From positions 1 through 33,130 of the forward strand of contig NZ_RDQE01000018.1 of assembly GCF_003697845.1 (NCBI RefSeq): a DNA stretch of 33,130 nt. Direction: 5' to 3'. A program made the position numbers and the translations under genes. This document shows positions 1-7,912 of this stretch, piece by piece; position 1 is the stretch's first letter; each line of letters opens with the position of its first letter. This stretch comes from Halobellus captivus. GTDB lineage: Archaea; Halobacteriota; Halobacteria; Halobacteriales; Haloferacaceae. The notes below the pieces were generated by a model that was given only the letters and a program-made list of their open reading frames with translations, was not told the DNA's origin and searched no databases.

Positions 1-123
1 GAGGCCGTGCCGAGTGACCTCGATCGCCTTCTCGAGTTTGTGCTGGAGCGACGGATAGTCGCCCGGGTCCTCGCCCTCGCCGTCCGCGTAGTCGACGTCG
101 ATCGCCTCGGGGAAGTCGCTCAT
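1..123 (-). CDS. 5' end of a gene leaving the left edge (possibly PAPS-reductase family)
   Basis: Forty-one codons are visible from an ATG at 123, reading leftwards out of the window. The peptide begins MSDFPEAIDVDYADGEGED and continues into a helical stretch ending KAIEVTRHGL. The composition is typically haloarchaeal and there is no stop codon. From memory, this opening resembles haloarchaeal phosphoadenosine-phosphosulfate-reductase-family (PP-loop) proteins, but the PP-loop motif itself would lie outside the window, so the assignment is tentative. That the frame is coding is more certain than the function. Confidence 0.5.
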   Translation of the reverse strand, partial: MSDFPEAIDVDYADGEGEDPGDYPSLQHKLEKAIEVTRHGL

Positions 124-271
124 TCGCTTTGGACGTCGCGACGAAGAAAAAAGGATTTTGTGTTTCACGCCGCGCTCGGCCGTGAGAACGGTTCTCACCG
201 GGTAGCGCCGTTTGATCGGTCGGTGGACGTGCGATGACCGAACGGCGACCGATCGCTGTACGACGAGCCGT

Positions 272-1867
272 TCACTCTTCGTTTTCCGTCTCCTCGTCGT
301 CTCCGTTCTCGGCTTCTTCCGCCGACTCGTCACCCTCGTCAACGTCGTCGCCGGCGTCCATGTCGTCGCCGGCATCCGCGTCGTCACCTTCGTTCGCATC
401 GTCACTGGCGTCACCCTCATCACCGTCGTCCGCCCCGTCGACTTCGTCGCCGTCCGCGTCGTCGCCCTCGTCCGTTTCATCGACGTCACCATCGTCCGCG
501 TCGTCGCTTTCATCCGATTCATCGGCGTCGTCACCGTCGTCCGCTCCGTCGGCGTCGTCTCCGTCCGCGTCGTCACCATCGTCCGTTTCATCGGCGTCGT
601 CCTCATCCGCCTCAGTACCCTCACCAGCGTCGTCGCTATCGTCGCCTTCGTTTACGTCGTCACCCTCATCAGCACCGTCCGCTCCATCGGATCCGTCCTC
701 GCCCGCCTCGTCGCCCTCGTCAGCATCGTCAGCATCGTCGCCCTCGTCGGCATCGTCTCCGGTATCGCCCTCGTCCGCGGGTTCGAGCGTGATCAGGGCG
801 TTCTCACCGAAATCGACCGAGAACACGCTGTGGATGTAGGTTCCGGGAGTCGATGCCCTGGCGTCGAGTTCGAACTCGACCGTCGTCGATTCTCCACCGT
901 CGAGGTCGACGTTTCGGGCGTCAACGAGAGCGCCGTCGAAACGGTACTCGACCGGCTGCTCGATGGCGAACGCGTTCGGATTCGTCACGGTGGCGGTCAC
1001 CGAAACGGGCTCATCGACGGTCGCGTTCGCCGGCGCGGTCAGGTTCGACACGCCGAACGACTGGATCGTCTCGACCACGAGCAGCCGTGCGGCCGCCCCG
1101 TCCTCACGGGTGTACACGCCGTGGAACGCCGTCCCGGTTTCCAACCCGGTCGTGTCGACGGTCGTGTTGAACTCGGTCGACTCGCCCGCCTCGAGAGTGA
1201 CGTCCTCGCGGACCAACACCTCGCCGTCGAACCGGAACGTCACTTCCTGCGTCTCGGCGACGTCGTTGGGGTTCGTGATCGTCGCGGCGACGTCGACGGT
1301 CTCGTTGCGCTCGACGACGTCGGGAGCCGTCAGGTTCGAAACGGTGAACGACTCGCCGGTGGTCGGCTCCGGAAGGGTCACGTTCGCGGCGTCGACCACG
1401 GCGCTCCCGTTCGCGACGTAGGCCCCGTCGTCGGTGCCGTTGGTCGCGACGAAGTCGTACGTCTCGTTCCCGTTCGTGTCCAGATGCGGCATCGCGATCA
1501 GCGTCTCGTCCTCGCTCAGCGCCGTCCGGTCGAACGTCGCACCGGGCACGTCGTAGAGGGTGACCGTTACGTTCTCGTGGAGTCCGGGTTCCAGATACTC
1601 CGAGACGCCGATAACGCTCTCGAGCACGGCTCCGTCGAGAAGGCTGTCGTCATGGATGGCCACGAACCCGCCCTCGGAGACGTTCACCGACTCGACGGTG
1701 ACCGTCGTTCCGTCCGTCTGCTGGTCGGCGAACGACACCGTCGCAGTCGGTCCGTTACCCGCATCGGTCTGGGTCTGTGCACCGACGATACCGACCATAC
1801 CCACGGCCGATACGAGTAGGATAGCCGTCATGAGGACGGCGAGCGGCTTTTTTATGGCAGAATCCAT
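272..1867 (-). CDS. Secreted DUF7282/CARDB-type protein with long acidic tail
   Basis: This 531-residue protein has a Sec-type signal peptide (about residues 1-30, hydrophobic core LAVLMTAILLVSAVGMVGIV, cleavage near GAQ). Residues 41-165 look like the haloarchaeal DUF7282 domain (ATVSFADQ, GGFVAIHD, ETLIAMPHLDTNGNETYDF). Two CARDB-like beta-sandwich repeats follow at about 172-264 and 270-362; each begins with a SNLTAP motif and carries NP(N) turns. Residues 363-531 are a low-complexity tail of D, E, G and A with no C-terminal membrane anchor or PGF motif. Many N-x-T/S sites suggest N-glycosylation of an extracellular protein. The ATG at 1867 immediately precedes the signal peptide. Function is unknown; a cell-surface or shed protein is likely. 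Confidence 0.85.
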   Translation of the reverse strand: MDSAIKKPLAVLMTAILLVSAVGMVGIVGAQTQTDAGNGPTATVSFADQQTDGTTVTVESVNVSEGGFVAIHDDSLLDGAVLESVIGVSEYLEPGLHENVTVTLYDVPGATFDRTALSEDETLIAMPHLDTNGNETYDFVATNGTDDGAYVANGSAVVDAANVTLPEPTTGESFTVSNLTAPDVVERNETVDVAATITNPNDVAETQEVTFRFDGEVLVREDVTLEAGESTEFNTTVDTTGLETGTAFHGVYTREDGAAARLLVVETIQSFGVSNLTAPANATVDEPVSVTATVTNPNAFAIEQPVEYRFDGALVDARNVDLDGGESTTVEFELDARASTPGTYIHSVFSVDFGENALITLEPADEGDTGDDADEGDDADDADEGDEAGEDGSDGADGADEGDDVNEGDDSDDAGEGTEADEDDADETDDGDDADGDDADGADDGDDADESDESDDADDGDVDETDEGDDADGDEVDGADDGDEGDASDDANEGDDADAGDDMDAGDDVDEGDESAEEAENGDDEETENEE

Positions 1868-2040
1868 GAAACGAACACCATCCGTAGTTGTAAAAATGTG
1901 GCTTGAATGTCACGATGCGGCGACAGTCACGACCTCCGAGGGATGGAGCTCATCGACCCCGTCGGCCGGAACGATCGGACAGTCAACTCCCGGCAGGTCC
2001 GTTCTCGGTGGATCCGGGATCGACAGCTGACGGGATACTA

Positions 2041-2057
2041 CCGGGAGAGTCTCCCGG
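2041..2057. promoter_or_regulatory. 17-nt palindrome in a 397-nt gene-free gap
   Basis: Between the acidic secreted protein and the cupin gene (1868-2264) I find no convincing gene on either strand; open frames there are arginine- or serine-rich GC shadows. The gap contains one near-perfect palindrome with 8-bp arms (CCGGGAGA and TCTCCCGG) around one central base. It could be an operator or a stem-loop. No T-tract follows on either strand, so a terminator is less likely. Confidence 0.25.
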
Positions 2058-2264
2058 GCTCCGACTCGCGACACGTGCTTTCGTACGGTCGATTCGGCGT
2101 CCAGAGAACGATATTTACGACCGACGGGATCGCGAGCGGCAACGTACCGATCGAGGCGCGCCACCCGCCCCGGGTGAGCCGCTCGGGACGAACCGGCGAG
2201 ATCGAGGAGGCTCGTCCGACCGAGCAGCCGGATTCGGGCTCGTTCCCGCGGAGTCGTCCGGCGC

Positions 2265-2603
2265 TTACTCCTCCCAGTCGGGGTTCGGCCGCGGCGGCGC
2301 GAACACGTCGAACCCCTCGACGGGGACGTCGCCCTCGTTGACCGCCGCGTGCGGCTCACCGCCGGGGATCGCGAACGTGTCTCCCGCGTGGACCGTCCGT
2401 TCCTCGCCGTCGACGACGAAGGTGAGCGCGCCGGCCGTGACCGTCCCGACCTGCTCGTGTGGATGGTCGTGTTCCGGCACCTCCGCGCCCGGCTCGATGT
2501 AGAAGCGCTGGATGCTCGCCTCCTCGCCGGCCGCCCCCTGCGTGAGGTGGACGCCCGGGACCGCCTCCGTCGCCTCGACCTCGTCGTCGGCTACGATGTC
2601 CAT
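2265..2603 (-). CDS. Small cupin-fold protein
   Basis: A 112-residue single-domain cupin. The metal-binding motif 1 is visible as PEHDHPHEQVGTVTAGALTF (HxH, then E, then G), and motif 2 as GDTFAIPGGEPHAAVN with its conserved P, G and H. Such proteins bind a divalent metal through the three His and the Glu and act as small isomerases, dioxygenases or sensors, so the substrate cannot be told. I chose the ATG at 2603 (MDIVADDEV) over a GTG three codons upstream because the conserved fold begins soon after it. The next gene upstream on the same strand starts at 4444 and ends at 2693, leaving about 90 nt, so co-transcription is possible. Confidence 0.8.
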   Translation of the reverse strand: MDIVADDEVEATEAVPGVHLTQGAAGEEASIQRFYIEPGAEVPEHDHPHEQVGTVTAGALTFVVDGEERTVHAGDTFAIPGGEPHAAVNEGDVPVEGFDVFAPPRPNPDWEE

Positions 2604-2692
2604 ACGACCCACCGCGGCGCGCCGTCACTTAAACACGCGGGGCGAACCCGGCCGGACCGACGGAGCTTATGAGCGGATGGAGAACCGTCCGA

Positions 2693-4444
2693 TCAGGGGA
2701 ACGGGTGATACTCCCGGTCGAGCGTCGGCTCGAATCCCATCGATCGGGGCACCTCGTGGGCGCGCTCGCCGAAGAACGGCTCGCCGGTGAAGAGCGGCTG
2801 TGCCCCGGGGACGAGGACGCGGACCGCCTCGAAGCCGAGCGCGGCCACGTCGCGGGTCGTCGTGCGTGCCACGACCGGGTCGAGCCCCGCCGAGCGGACC
2901 CGATCGACCACCGCGTCGAGCTCCGTGACGCTGTCGTCCTCGTCGGTCGTGTCGTCCGCGTCGCCCGCATGGTCAGCGTCGCCCGCGTCGTCTCCGAGAT
3001 CGGCCGCCCCGAGTCCCGCCGCCGGAACCGTCGAGTCGGGGTGGAAGAACTCCCGGGTCGCGTCCGGGAGGTCGGCGTGGTGGCCGATCGCGGCACCCTG
3101 CTCGTCGGCGGTCTCACGCCCCATCGACCGCAACTCCGTCCAGTTCTGGAGCGCCTCCGCGATCGCGTTCCGGGCCGCGGCGACCGGGTCGAGGTCCGCG
3201 CCCGACCCGGCGGCGAACCGGGGCCACTCGCCGTCGCGGTGGACGCCGGCGGCGACGACGGGCACGTCGACGTCGGTCGTGACGAGCAGCGTCGAGACCG
3301 ACAGCGACTCCGCACGGGCGCGCTTCGTGAGCCGGTCCACGACCGGGTCGTCGACCGCGAGCCCGAGCGCCTCCGTCGTCGAGTACCACGTCGTCATCGT
3401 GGCGTCCCGCTCGATCGTCTCGTACAGGCCCGACAGCGCCGCCTCCGCCCCGGTGTTGCCGAGACCGAGCCCGGTCGTGATCGGCGGTCGATACCGGCGC
3501 TCCGGCGGCGGGAAGTGAACGAACTCCGCCGGGAGGCCGACGACCTCGCCGGAGTCCAACCGCTCGCCGGTCGTCCACGCGAGCCGGTCCTCGGGGGAGT
3601 ACGCCTCGGCGTCGTCGGGGCGGACGAACGCGTCGGGCGTGACCGGGTTCGCCACGTCGTCGGCGGTCGCGGTCGTGAACGACGACTCCCGGTAGACGCC
3701 CGCGGCGTACCGCTCGAACCCCTCGCCGAGCGCCTTCATGAACGCGGCGTCCCAGTCGTCCGCGGCCCCGGCGGCGAACTCCGCGGCTCGAGCGTCGGAG
3801 AACCGGGTCGTATCCGCGACGTGCGAGACGTAGTACGGCACCGGGAACGACTCGCGTTCGCCCACCTCACCGATCGGTCCGACGCGGGGATCGACCCCCC
3901 GCTCCGCGCGCTCTATCGCCGCGGAGACCGACCGCGTCTCGCCCTCGACCGGGAGCGCCGATCCGGGTTCGGGACCGCAGCCGCAACCGGGGACCGGAAG
4001 CAGCGATCGGATCGGTCCGGGGACCTCACGGATCGTGTCGGCGACGGGTTCGCCCGCGAGCAGCCGGATCGTCGTCCGACCGGCGACCGCGCCCGCGTAC
4101 CGCACCGCCGAGCGCCGCCCCTTCGGCGCGTCGGCCGCCTCCGCGTCACCGGCGGCGACGCGGGTCCGGAGACAGTCGTAGCAGGCGTCGTCGAGGACCG
4201 TCACCGCGGCGTCGACGTCCGCGAGCGGGACGCCGCCGAGTCCGCCGACCTCGACGGCGACCCAGCGGTCGAGGGAGTCGTTCGCGACGTCGAACGCGGC
4301 CGACCCGGTCGTGTCGACGACGACGGCGAGGTCGAACCCGTCGAGCAGCGACGGCTCGACCGGCATCACGTTCACGTCGACGTCGCCGAGCGCGGCCGAG
4401 ACGGCCTCGACCGCGGGGCCGTCGCCGACCAGTCCGATGTCCAT
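2693..4444 (-). CDS. YcaO-domain protein with N-terminal Cys-rich E1-like region
   Basis: This is a 583-residue protein. YcaO proteins use ATP to activate peptide-backbone amides, giving azolines, thioamides or amidines. The ATP-binding glutamates typical of the family are visible in EGFERY (about residues 241-246), YETIERD and NAIAEALQNW. The first 160 residues contain paired cysteines (CYDC at 88-91 and CGC at 154-156), as in the zinc-binding partner domain of azole-forming cyclodehydratases. A short Asp-rich insert (GDDAGDADHAGDADDTTDED) interrupts the C-terminal third. The ATG at 4444 starts the conserved fold; the frame is open further upstream, but that stretch is Arg/Gly-rich. No precursor peptide, dehydrogenase or TfuA lies beside it, so the substrate is unknown. 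Confidence 0.8.
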   Translation of the reverse strand: MDIGLVGDGPAVEAVSAALGDVDVNVMPVEPSLLDGFDLAVVVDTTGSAAFDVANDSLDRWVAVEVGGLGGVPLADVDAAVTVLDDACYDCLRTRVAAGDAEAADAPKGRRSAVRYAGAVAGRTTIRLLAGEPVADTIREVPGPIRSLLPVPGCGCGPEPGSALPVEGETRSVSAAIERAERGVDPRVGPIGEVGERESFPVPYYVSHVADTTRFSDARAAEFAAGAADDWDAAFMKALGEGFERYAAGVYRESSFTTATADDVANPVTPDAFVRPDDAEAYSPEDRLAWTTGERLDSGEVVGLPAEFVHFPPPERRYRPPITTGLGLGNTGAEAALSGLYETIERDATMTTWYSTTEALGLAVDDPVVDRLTKRARAESLSVSTLLVTTDVDVPVVAAGVHRDGEWPRFAAGSGADLDPVAAARNAIAEALQNWTELRSMGRETADEQGAAIGHHADLPDATREFFHPDSTVPAAGLGAADLGDDAGDADHAGDADDTTDEDDSVTELDAVVDRVRSAGLDPVVARTTTRDVAALGFEAVRVLVPGAQPLFTGEPFFGERAHEVPRSMGFEPTLDREYHPFP

Positions 4445-4467
4445 GCGACGGTCGACGGGGAGGAGGC

Positions 4468-4484
4468 AAAAAAAGCCCGCGGGC
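4468..4484 (-). terminator. Palindrome plus T7 downstream of tbsP
   Basis: Read on the minus strand, the perfect 10-nt palindrome GCCCGCGGGC is followed directly by seven T residues. It lies 50-66 nt beyond the tbsP stop and about 24 nt before the YcaO start. A T-run after a GC stem is a good archaeal transcription terminator and separates the two genes. Confidence 0.5.
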
Positions 4485-4533
4485 ACGGGGACGGTCCCGA
4501 GAGGACGGGAAAAATCCCCCTCGACGGAGGCGG

Positions 4534-5349
4534 CTACGCGAGCAACTCGGCCGCCACGGCGGCGAACTCGTCGGCGTCGACGCCGACCAGGCGGTCGTCG
4601 CCGAGTTTGAGCCGGAGTCGCGGGCGACCGACGTCGATCGGGACCTTCTCGGTGTCGATGACGCCGACGTCCTCCAGTCGGGTCTTCGTCCGGGAGAACG
4701 TCGCCTTCGAGGCGATCCCCACGTCCTCGCCCCACTTCGAGATGTCGTACAGCAGGACGTCGTTTCGCGCGGCGACGAGAAGCGAGACGGTGACCTCGTC
4801 GAGCCCGCCGTCGTCCCCGCTCGCGCTCTCCAGGGACGCCAGCACCGCGTCGAAGTCGTCGCGGACGTCCTCGCCGATGTCGGCCGCCATCGTCTCGCGA
4901 ACGCGGCTGATCGACGGCGTGCGGAGCGCGTACTCCTCGGCCTCCTCGAACGCGTCGCGGTGCGTCTCGAAGACCTCGGAGACGAACGCCTCGTCCGTCG
5001 TCGAGAGGGCGGCGACGCGGTCCCCGGCGCTCACGAGCGCGACGACCTTCGACTCGGAGACGAAGAGCGCGTTGTCGACGTCCTCGGGGAGGACTCGAAG
5101 CGTCAACGCCCCGGACTCGAGGAGGTCTGCGGCCTTCGAGGCGACGAGGAAGTCGTCCATGACGTCCTTCAGTACGCGCTCGTCAGCGAGCATCGACATC
5201 GTCGGGAAGTCGTCACGATCGACGGCGGCGTCGACGAGCGAAACGATCGTCGACGCCGGCGGGTCGACCACGAACAACTCCTCGTCGGACCCGGGGAACG
5301 CCGCCTCGAGGACGTCTTCCACGTCCGATTCCAATAAATTCGACACCAT
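4534..5349 (-). CDS. tbsP: TbsP-family transcriptional regulator (TrmB suppressor, DUF5821)
   Basis: A 271-residue protein that I recognise as the haloarchaeal TbsP/DUF5821 family. It has an N-terminal alpha/beta sensor-like region (about 1-120, ELFVVDPPASTIVSLVDAA) and a C-terminal winged-helix region (about 185-250, YDISKWGEDVGIASKATFSR). The family is known from Haloferax volcanii as a suppressor of the sugar regulator TrmB, acting on the glycolytic/gluconeogenic gapII gene. It is divergent from glyA across about 200 nt. The ATG at 5347-5349 opens a typical acidic N-terminus (MVSNLLESDVEDVLEAAFPG). The symbol rests on recalled family resemblance; the precise regulon here is unknown. Confidence 0.75.
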   Translation of the reverse strand: MVSNLLESDVEDVLEAAFPGSDEELFVVDPPASTIVSLVDAAVDRDDFPTMSMLADERVLKDVMDDFLVASKAADLLESGALTLRVLPEDVDNALFVSESKVVALVSAGDRVAALSTTDEAFVSEVFETHRDAFEEAEEYALRTPSISRVRETMAADIGEDVRDDFDAVLASLESASGDDGGLDEVTVSLLVAARNDVLLYDISKWGEDVGIASKATFSRTKTRLEDVGVIDTEKVPIDVGRPRLRLKLGDDRLVGVDADEFAAVAAELLA

Positions 5350-5557
5350 CTATCTCCTCGTATACAATCCCGATATCTATTTAATATTAACGGGACACGG
5401 AGAGCGAACAACGCCGTTTGGGGGCTTCTACCGAATGAAATCGGCCGATTCGGTGATCGGACCGTTGAGCGGTTCGATGAACGGTCCGATGAGCGGTACG
5501 TTCCCGTCCCGTGCGCGGACGGACAGGCTTAATGTGTCCTCGAACGCGACGATGCGT
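5350..5557. promoter_or_regulatory. Divergent tbsP/glyA promoter region with inverted repeat
   Basis: The gap holds an AT-rich block (TATCTATTTAATATTAA, about 5373-5389) that can serve as TATA box for tbsP. A CTTAATG box at 5528-5534 is placed for a leaderless glyA transcript. Between them is an inverted repeat with 8-bp arms, CGGACCGT (5458-5465) and ACGGTCCG (5481-5488), separated by 15 nt. A GAGCGGT direct repeat overlaps it. The repeat may be a regulator-binding site; which regulator is unknown. Confidence 0.45.
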
Positions 5558-6805
5558 ATGGACCAAGAGAACCTCCGGGCGGTCGACCCGGCGGTGGCGG
5601 ACGCGCTGGCCGGCGAGCGGACGAGACAGGAGGAGACGCTCGCGATGATCGCGAGCGAGAATCACGTCAGCGAGGCCGTCCTGGAGGCGCAGGGGAGCGT
5701 CCTCACGAACAAGTACGCCGAGGGCTACCCCGGCGCGCGCTACTACGCGGGCTGCGAGTACGCCGACGAGGTCGAGGAGCTCGCGATCGAGCGCGCGAAG
5801 GAGCTGTGGGGGGCCGAACACGTCAACGTCCAGCCCCACTCCGGGACGCAGGCGAACCAGGCGGTCTACTACTCGGTGCTCGAGCCCGGAGACAGGATCC
5901 TCTCTCTGGACCTGAACCACGGCGGCCACCTCTCGCACGGCCACCCGGCCAACTTCACCGGACAGATATACGACGTCGAGCAGTACGAGGTCGACCCCGA
6001 GACCGGCTACATCGACTACGAGGGGCTCCGCGAGACCGCGGAGTCGTTCGAGCCCGACATCATCGTCTCGGGCTACTCCGCGTACCCGCGGACGGTCGAC
6101 TGGGAGGCGATCCAGGCGGCCGCCGACGCCGTCGACGCCTACCACCTCGCGGACATCGCGCACATCACCGGGCTCGTCGCGGCGGGCGTCCACCCCTCGC
6201 CGGTCGGCGTCGCCGACTTCGTCACCGGCTCGACGCACAAAACGATCCGCGCCGGCCGCGGCGGGATCGTGATGTGTGACGAGGAGTTCGCCGACGACGT
6301 CGACAAGTCCGTGTTCCCCGGCGGGCAGGGCGGTCCCCTGATGCACAACGTCGCCGGGAAGGCCGTCGGGTTCAAGGAGGCGCTCGAACCCGAGTTCGAG
6401 GCGTACGCACAGGCCGTCGTCGACAACGCCGAGACCCTCGCGGAGACGCTCCAGGGACACGGGCTCTCCCTGGTCTCCGGCGGCACCGACAACCACCTGG
6501 TGTTGGTCGACCTCCGCGAGTCGCATCCCGACCTCTCGGGCGGCGACGCCGAGGACGCGCTCGCGGCCGCGAACGTCGTGCTCAACGGGAACACGGTGCC
6601 CGACGAGACCCGGTCGCCGTTCGACCCGTCCGGGATCCGCGCCGGGACGGCCGGCCTCACGACCCGCGGCTTCGACGCCGAGGCGATGAGGGAGGTCGGC
6701 GACCTCATCTACCGCGTGATCGACGACGCCGAAAGCGAGGACGTGATCTACGAGGTCGGCGAGCGCGTCGTCGAACTCTGCCGGGAGTACCCCTTGTACG
6801 AGTGA
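5558..6805 (+). CDS. glyA: Serine hydroxymethyltransferase
   Basis: A 415-residue PLP enzyme that interconverts serine and glycine while transferring a one-carbon unit to a folate-type carrier in the cytoplasm. The family landmarks are all present: MIASENHVS near the N-terminus, NKYAEGYPGARYYAGCEYAD, HSGTQAN at 94-100, HGGHLSHG, the PLP-ring Asp/His in DIAHITGL (D199, H202), and the Schiff-base lysine in GSTHKTIRAGRGG (K228). The length is normal. The frame is open upstream for a long distance, but that sequence is the antisense of tbsP and ycaO. The ATG at 5558, about 25 nt after a CTTAATG box, gives the standard N-terminus; an in-frame ATG at 5552 is possible. Confidence 0.97.
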   Translation: MDQENLRAVDPAVADALAGERTRQEETLAMIASENHVSEAVLEAQGSVLTNKYAEGYPGARYYAGCEYADEVEELAIERAKELWGAEHVNVQPHSGTQANQAVYYSVLEPGDRILSLDLNHGGHLSHGHPANFTGQIYDVEQYEVDPETGYIDYEGLRETAESFEPDIIVSGYSAYPRTVDWEAIQAAADAVDAYHLADIAHITGLVAAGVHPSPVGVADFVTGSTHKTIRAGRGGIVMCDEEFADDVDKSVFPGGQGGPLMHNVAGKAVGFKEALEPEFEAYAQAVVDNAETLAETLQGHGLSLVSGGTDNHLVLVDLRESHPDLSGGDAEDALAAANVVLNGNTVPDETRSPFDPSGIRAGTAGLTTRGFDAEAMREVGDLIYRVIDDAESEDVIYEVGERVVELCREYPLYE

Positions 6806-6901
6806 ACGGGAGTGATCGGTAGACCCCGACGCTGCCGACGCTGCCGACCCCGCCGAGGCGGATCCGTACGTACAAAGTAGGGGCGGTTCCGACGGGGGCG
6901 T

Positions 6902-7312
6902 ATGGACGACCAGTCGTTTCTGGCCCGGCGTCTCGATCGCGCGGCCGTGCCGCTCGCGATCGGCGACGTCCTCGTGTTGATGGCGCTTTTGACCGTCGGG
7001 ACGCTCAGCCACAGACCGGCCGAGTTCCTCGCGAACGAGCCGACCTACCTGCTCGGCGTGTGGGCTCCCTTCCTGATCGGATGGGCCCTCCTCGCGCCGC
7101 TGGTCGGCGCGTACTCCGCGGGCGCGGTCGAGACCGCGAAGTCGTCGGTGCCGCTCGTCGTACGCTCGTGGGTCCCCGCGGCCGCCGTCGGGTTCGCCCT
7201 GCGTGCGTTCGTGTTCCGCGGGGGCGTCGCCCCCACCTTCGTCGCGGTCATCCTCGTCACCGGCGCGGTCGCGCTCGGCGGATGGCGAGCGATCTACTTC
7301 CGAGTGCGGTAG
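6902..7312 (+). CDS. DUF3054 family membrane protein
   Basis: A 136-residue protein with four predicted transmembrane helices (about residues 16-36, 48-70, 84-104 and 110-130). It has the family-typical opening RLDRAAVPLAIGDVLVLMALLTVGTLSH and ends in a short basic tail (GGWRAIYFRVR). DUF3054 proteins are small integral membrane proteins of unknown function, common in haloarchaea and actinobacteria. It lies 96 nt downstream of glyA on the same strand, but probably has its own promoter (TACGTACAAAGTAG shortly before the start). Confidence 0.8.
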   Translation: MDDQSFLARRLDRAAVPLAIGDVLVLMALLTVGTLSHRPAEFLANEPTYLLGVWAPFLIGWALLAPLVGAYSAGAVETAKSSVPLVVRSWVPAAAVGFALRAFVFRGGVAPTFVAVILVTGAVALGGWRAIYFRVR

Positions 7313-7578
7313 ACGCATCGACTACGGTAGACGCGAGTACGACAGCCTCGTTTTCTCGTTCAGTTCCCGCTTCGTCCCGCGCTTCCGGCGACACCATCCA
7401 TCGGAACCACTCCGTGGTTTCGCTCGTCTCCAACTGAATATATCGCCCGTTCGTTTCGGCTCGAATCGTACGTATACCATTCATAAGTTATGAGAAGGTT
7501 CTTCATGTTCACGGCAGCCATGACTACGGAGGTACACGAAAATATTATATGGGTGGGTGGTATACGATCGCATGAATT
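7313..7578. promoter_or_regulatory. Intergenic region with TATA box for the downstream small gene
   Basis: These 266 nt separate DUF3054 from the next gene. A clear TATA-like box, AATATTATAT at 7541-7550, lies about 30 nt before the ATG at 7579 and implies a leaderless transcript. On the minus strand a 75-codon frame starts at 7484 with an ATG but overlaps the DUF3054 C-terminus; I do not consider it supported. Confidence 0.5.
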
Positions 7579-7863
7579 ATGAGTAGGTATTACGACTACG
7601 TCCTCGGACTCATTCCGGCCGCCCTGATCGGCGTGACTGCCTTCCTGAACCTGGTCGGGCTGTCGTTGACGGCGGCCGTTCCCGTGGGCGCGGGCGTCGC
7701 GTTGGCGTTCATGGGCCACGCGATGTTCGTGCGGGCACCCTTGAACGACGCGGATCGGACCGCGGCCGGCTCCACCTCCGGTGCCGCCTCGCCGTCGGGT
7801 GCCGGTCCCTCGACCGGTTCACCGCCCGGTGGCGGACCCCTCGCCGGCTCGGGCTCGGACTGA
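7579..7863 (+). CDS. Small two-helix membrane protein with Gly/Ser/Pro tail
   Basis: A 94-residue protein that I cannot assign to a named function. Residues 7-29 (VLGLIPAALIGVTAFLNLVG) and 32-50 (LTAAVPVGAGVALAFMGHAM) are hydrophobic helices, followed by a low-complexity G/S/P/A tail. The strong TATA box 30 nt upstream, an ATG directly at the likely transcription start, and the sharp switch from membrane to low-complexity composition support a real gene. It ends 49 nt before the next gene on the same strand. Confidence 0.65.
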   Translation: MSRYYDYVLGLIPAALIGVTAFLNLVGLSLTAAVPVGAGVALAFMGHAMFVRAPLNDADRTAAGSTSGAASPSGAGPSTGSPPGGGPLAGSGSD

Positions 7864-7912
7864 ATCGCCGCGGCCTGTACCGTTTAGTCACCCCGTCCCG
7901 ATGGGGGGACGT

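Noticed and set aside
290..790. Regular GTC-rich repeats that could suggest a tandem-repeat or CRISPR locus
   Set aside because: The period is three bases and codes for the Asp-rich tail of the minus-strand protein; there are no spacers or uniform repeats. The plus-strand frames here are Val/Arg- or Ser-rich shadows.
2669..5557. A very long plus-strand open frame running into glyA
   Set aside because: It is antisense to ycaO and tbsP, rich in Arg/Gly/Asp from GC-biased codons, and lacks any domain. Only the part from 5558 is the real glyA.
7257..7484. A 75-codon minus-strand frame downstream of DUF3054
   Set aside because: It overlaps the DUF3054 C-terminus, has no recognisable domain and ends in an Arg-rich stretch typical of shadows.
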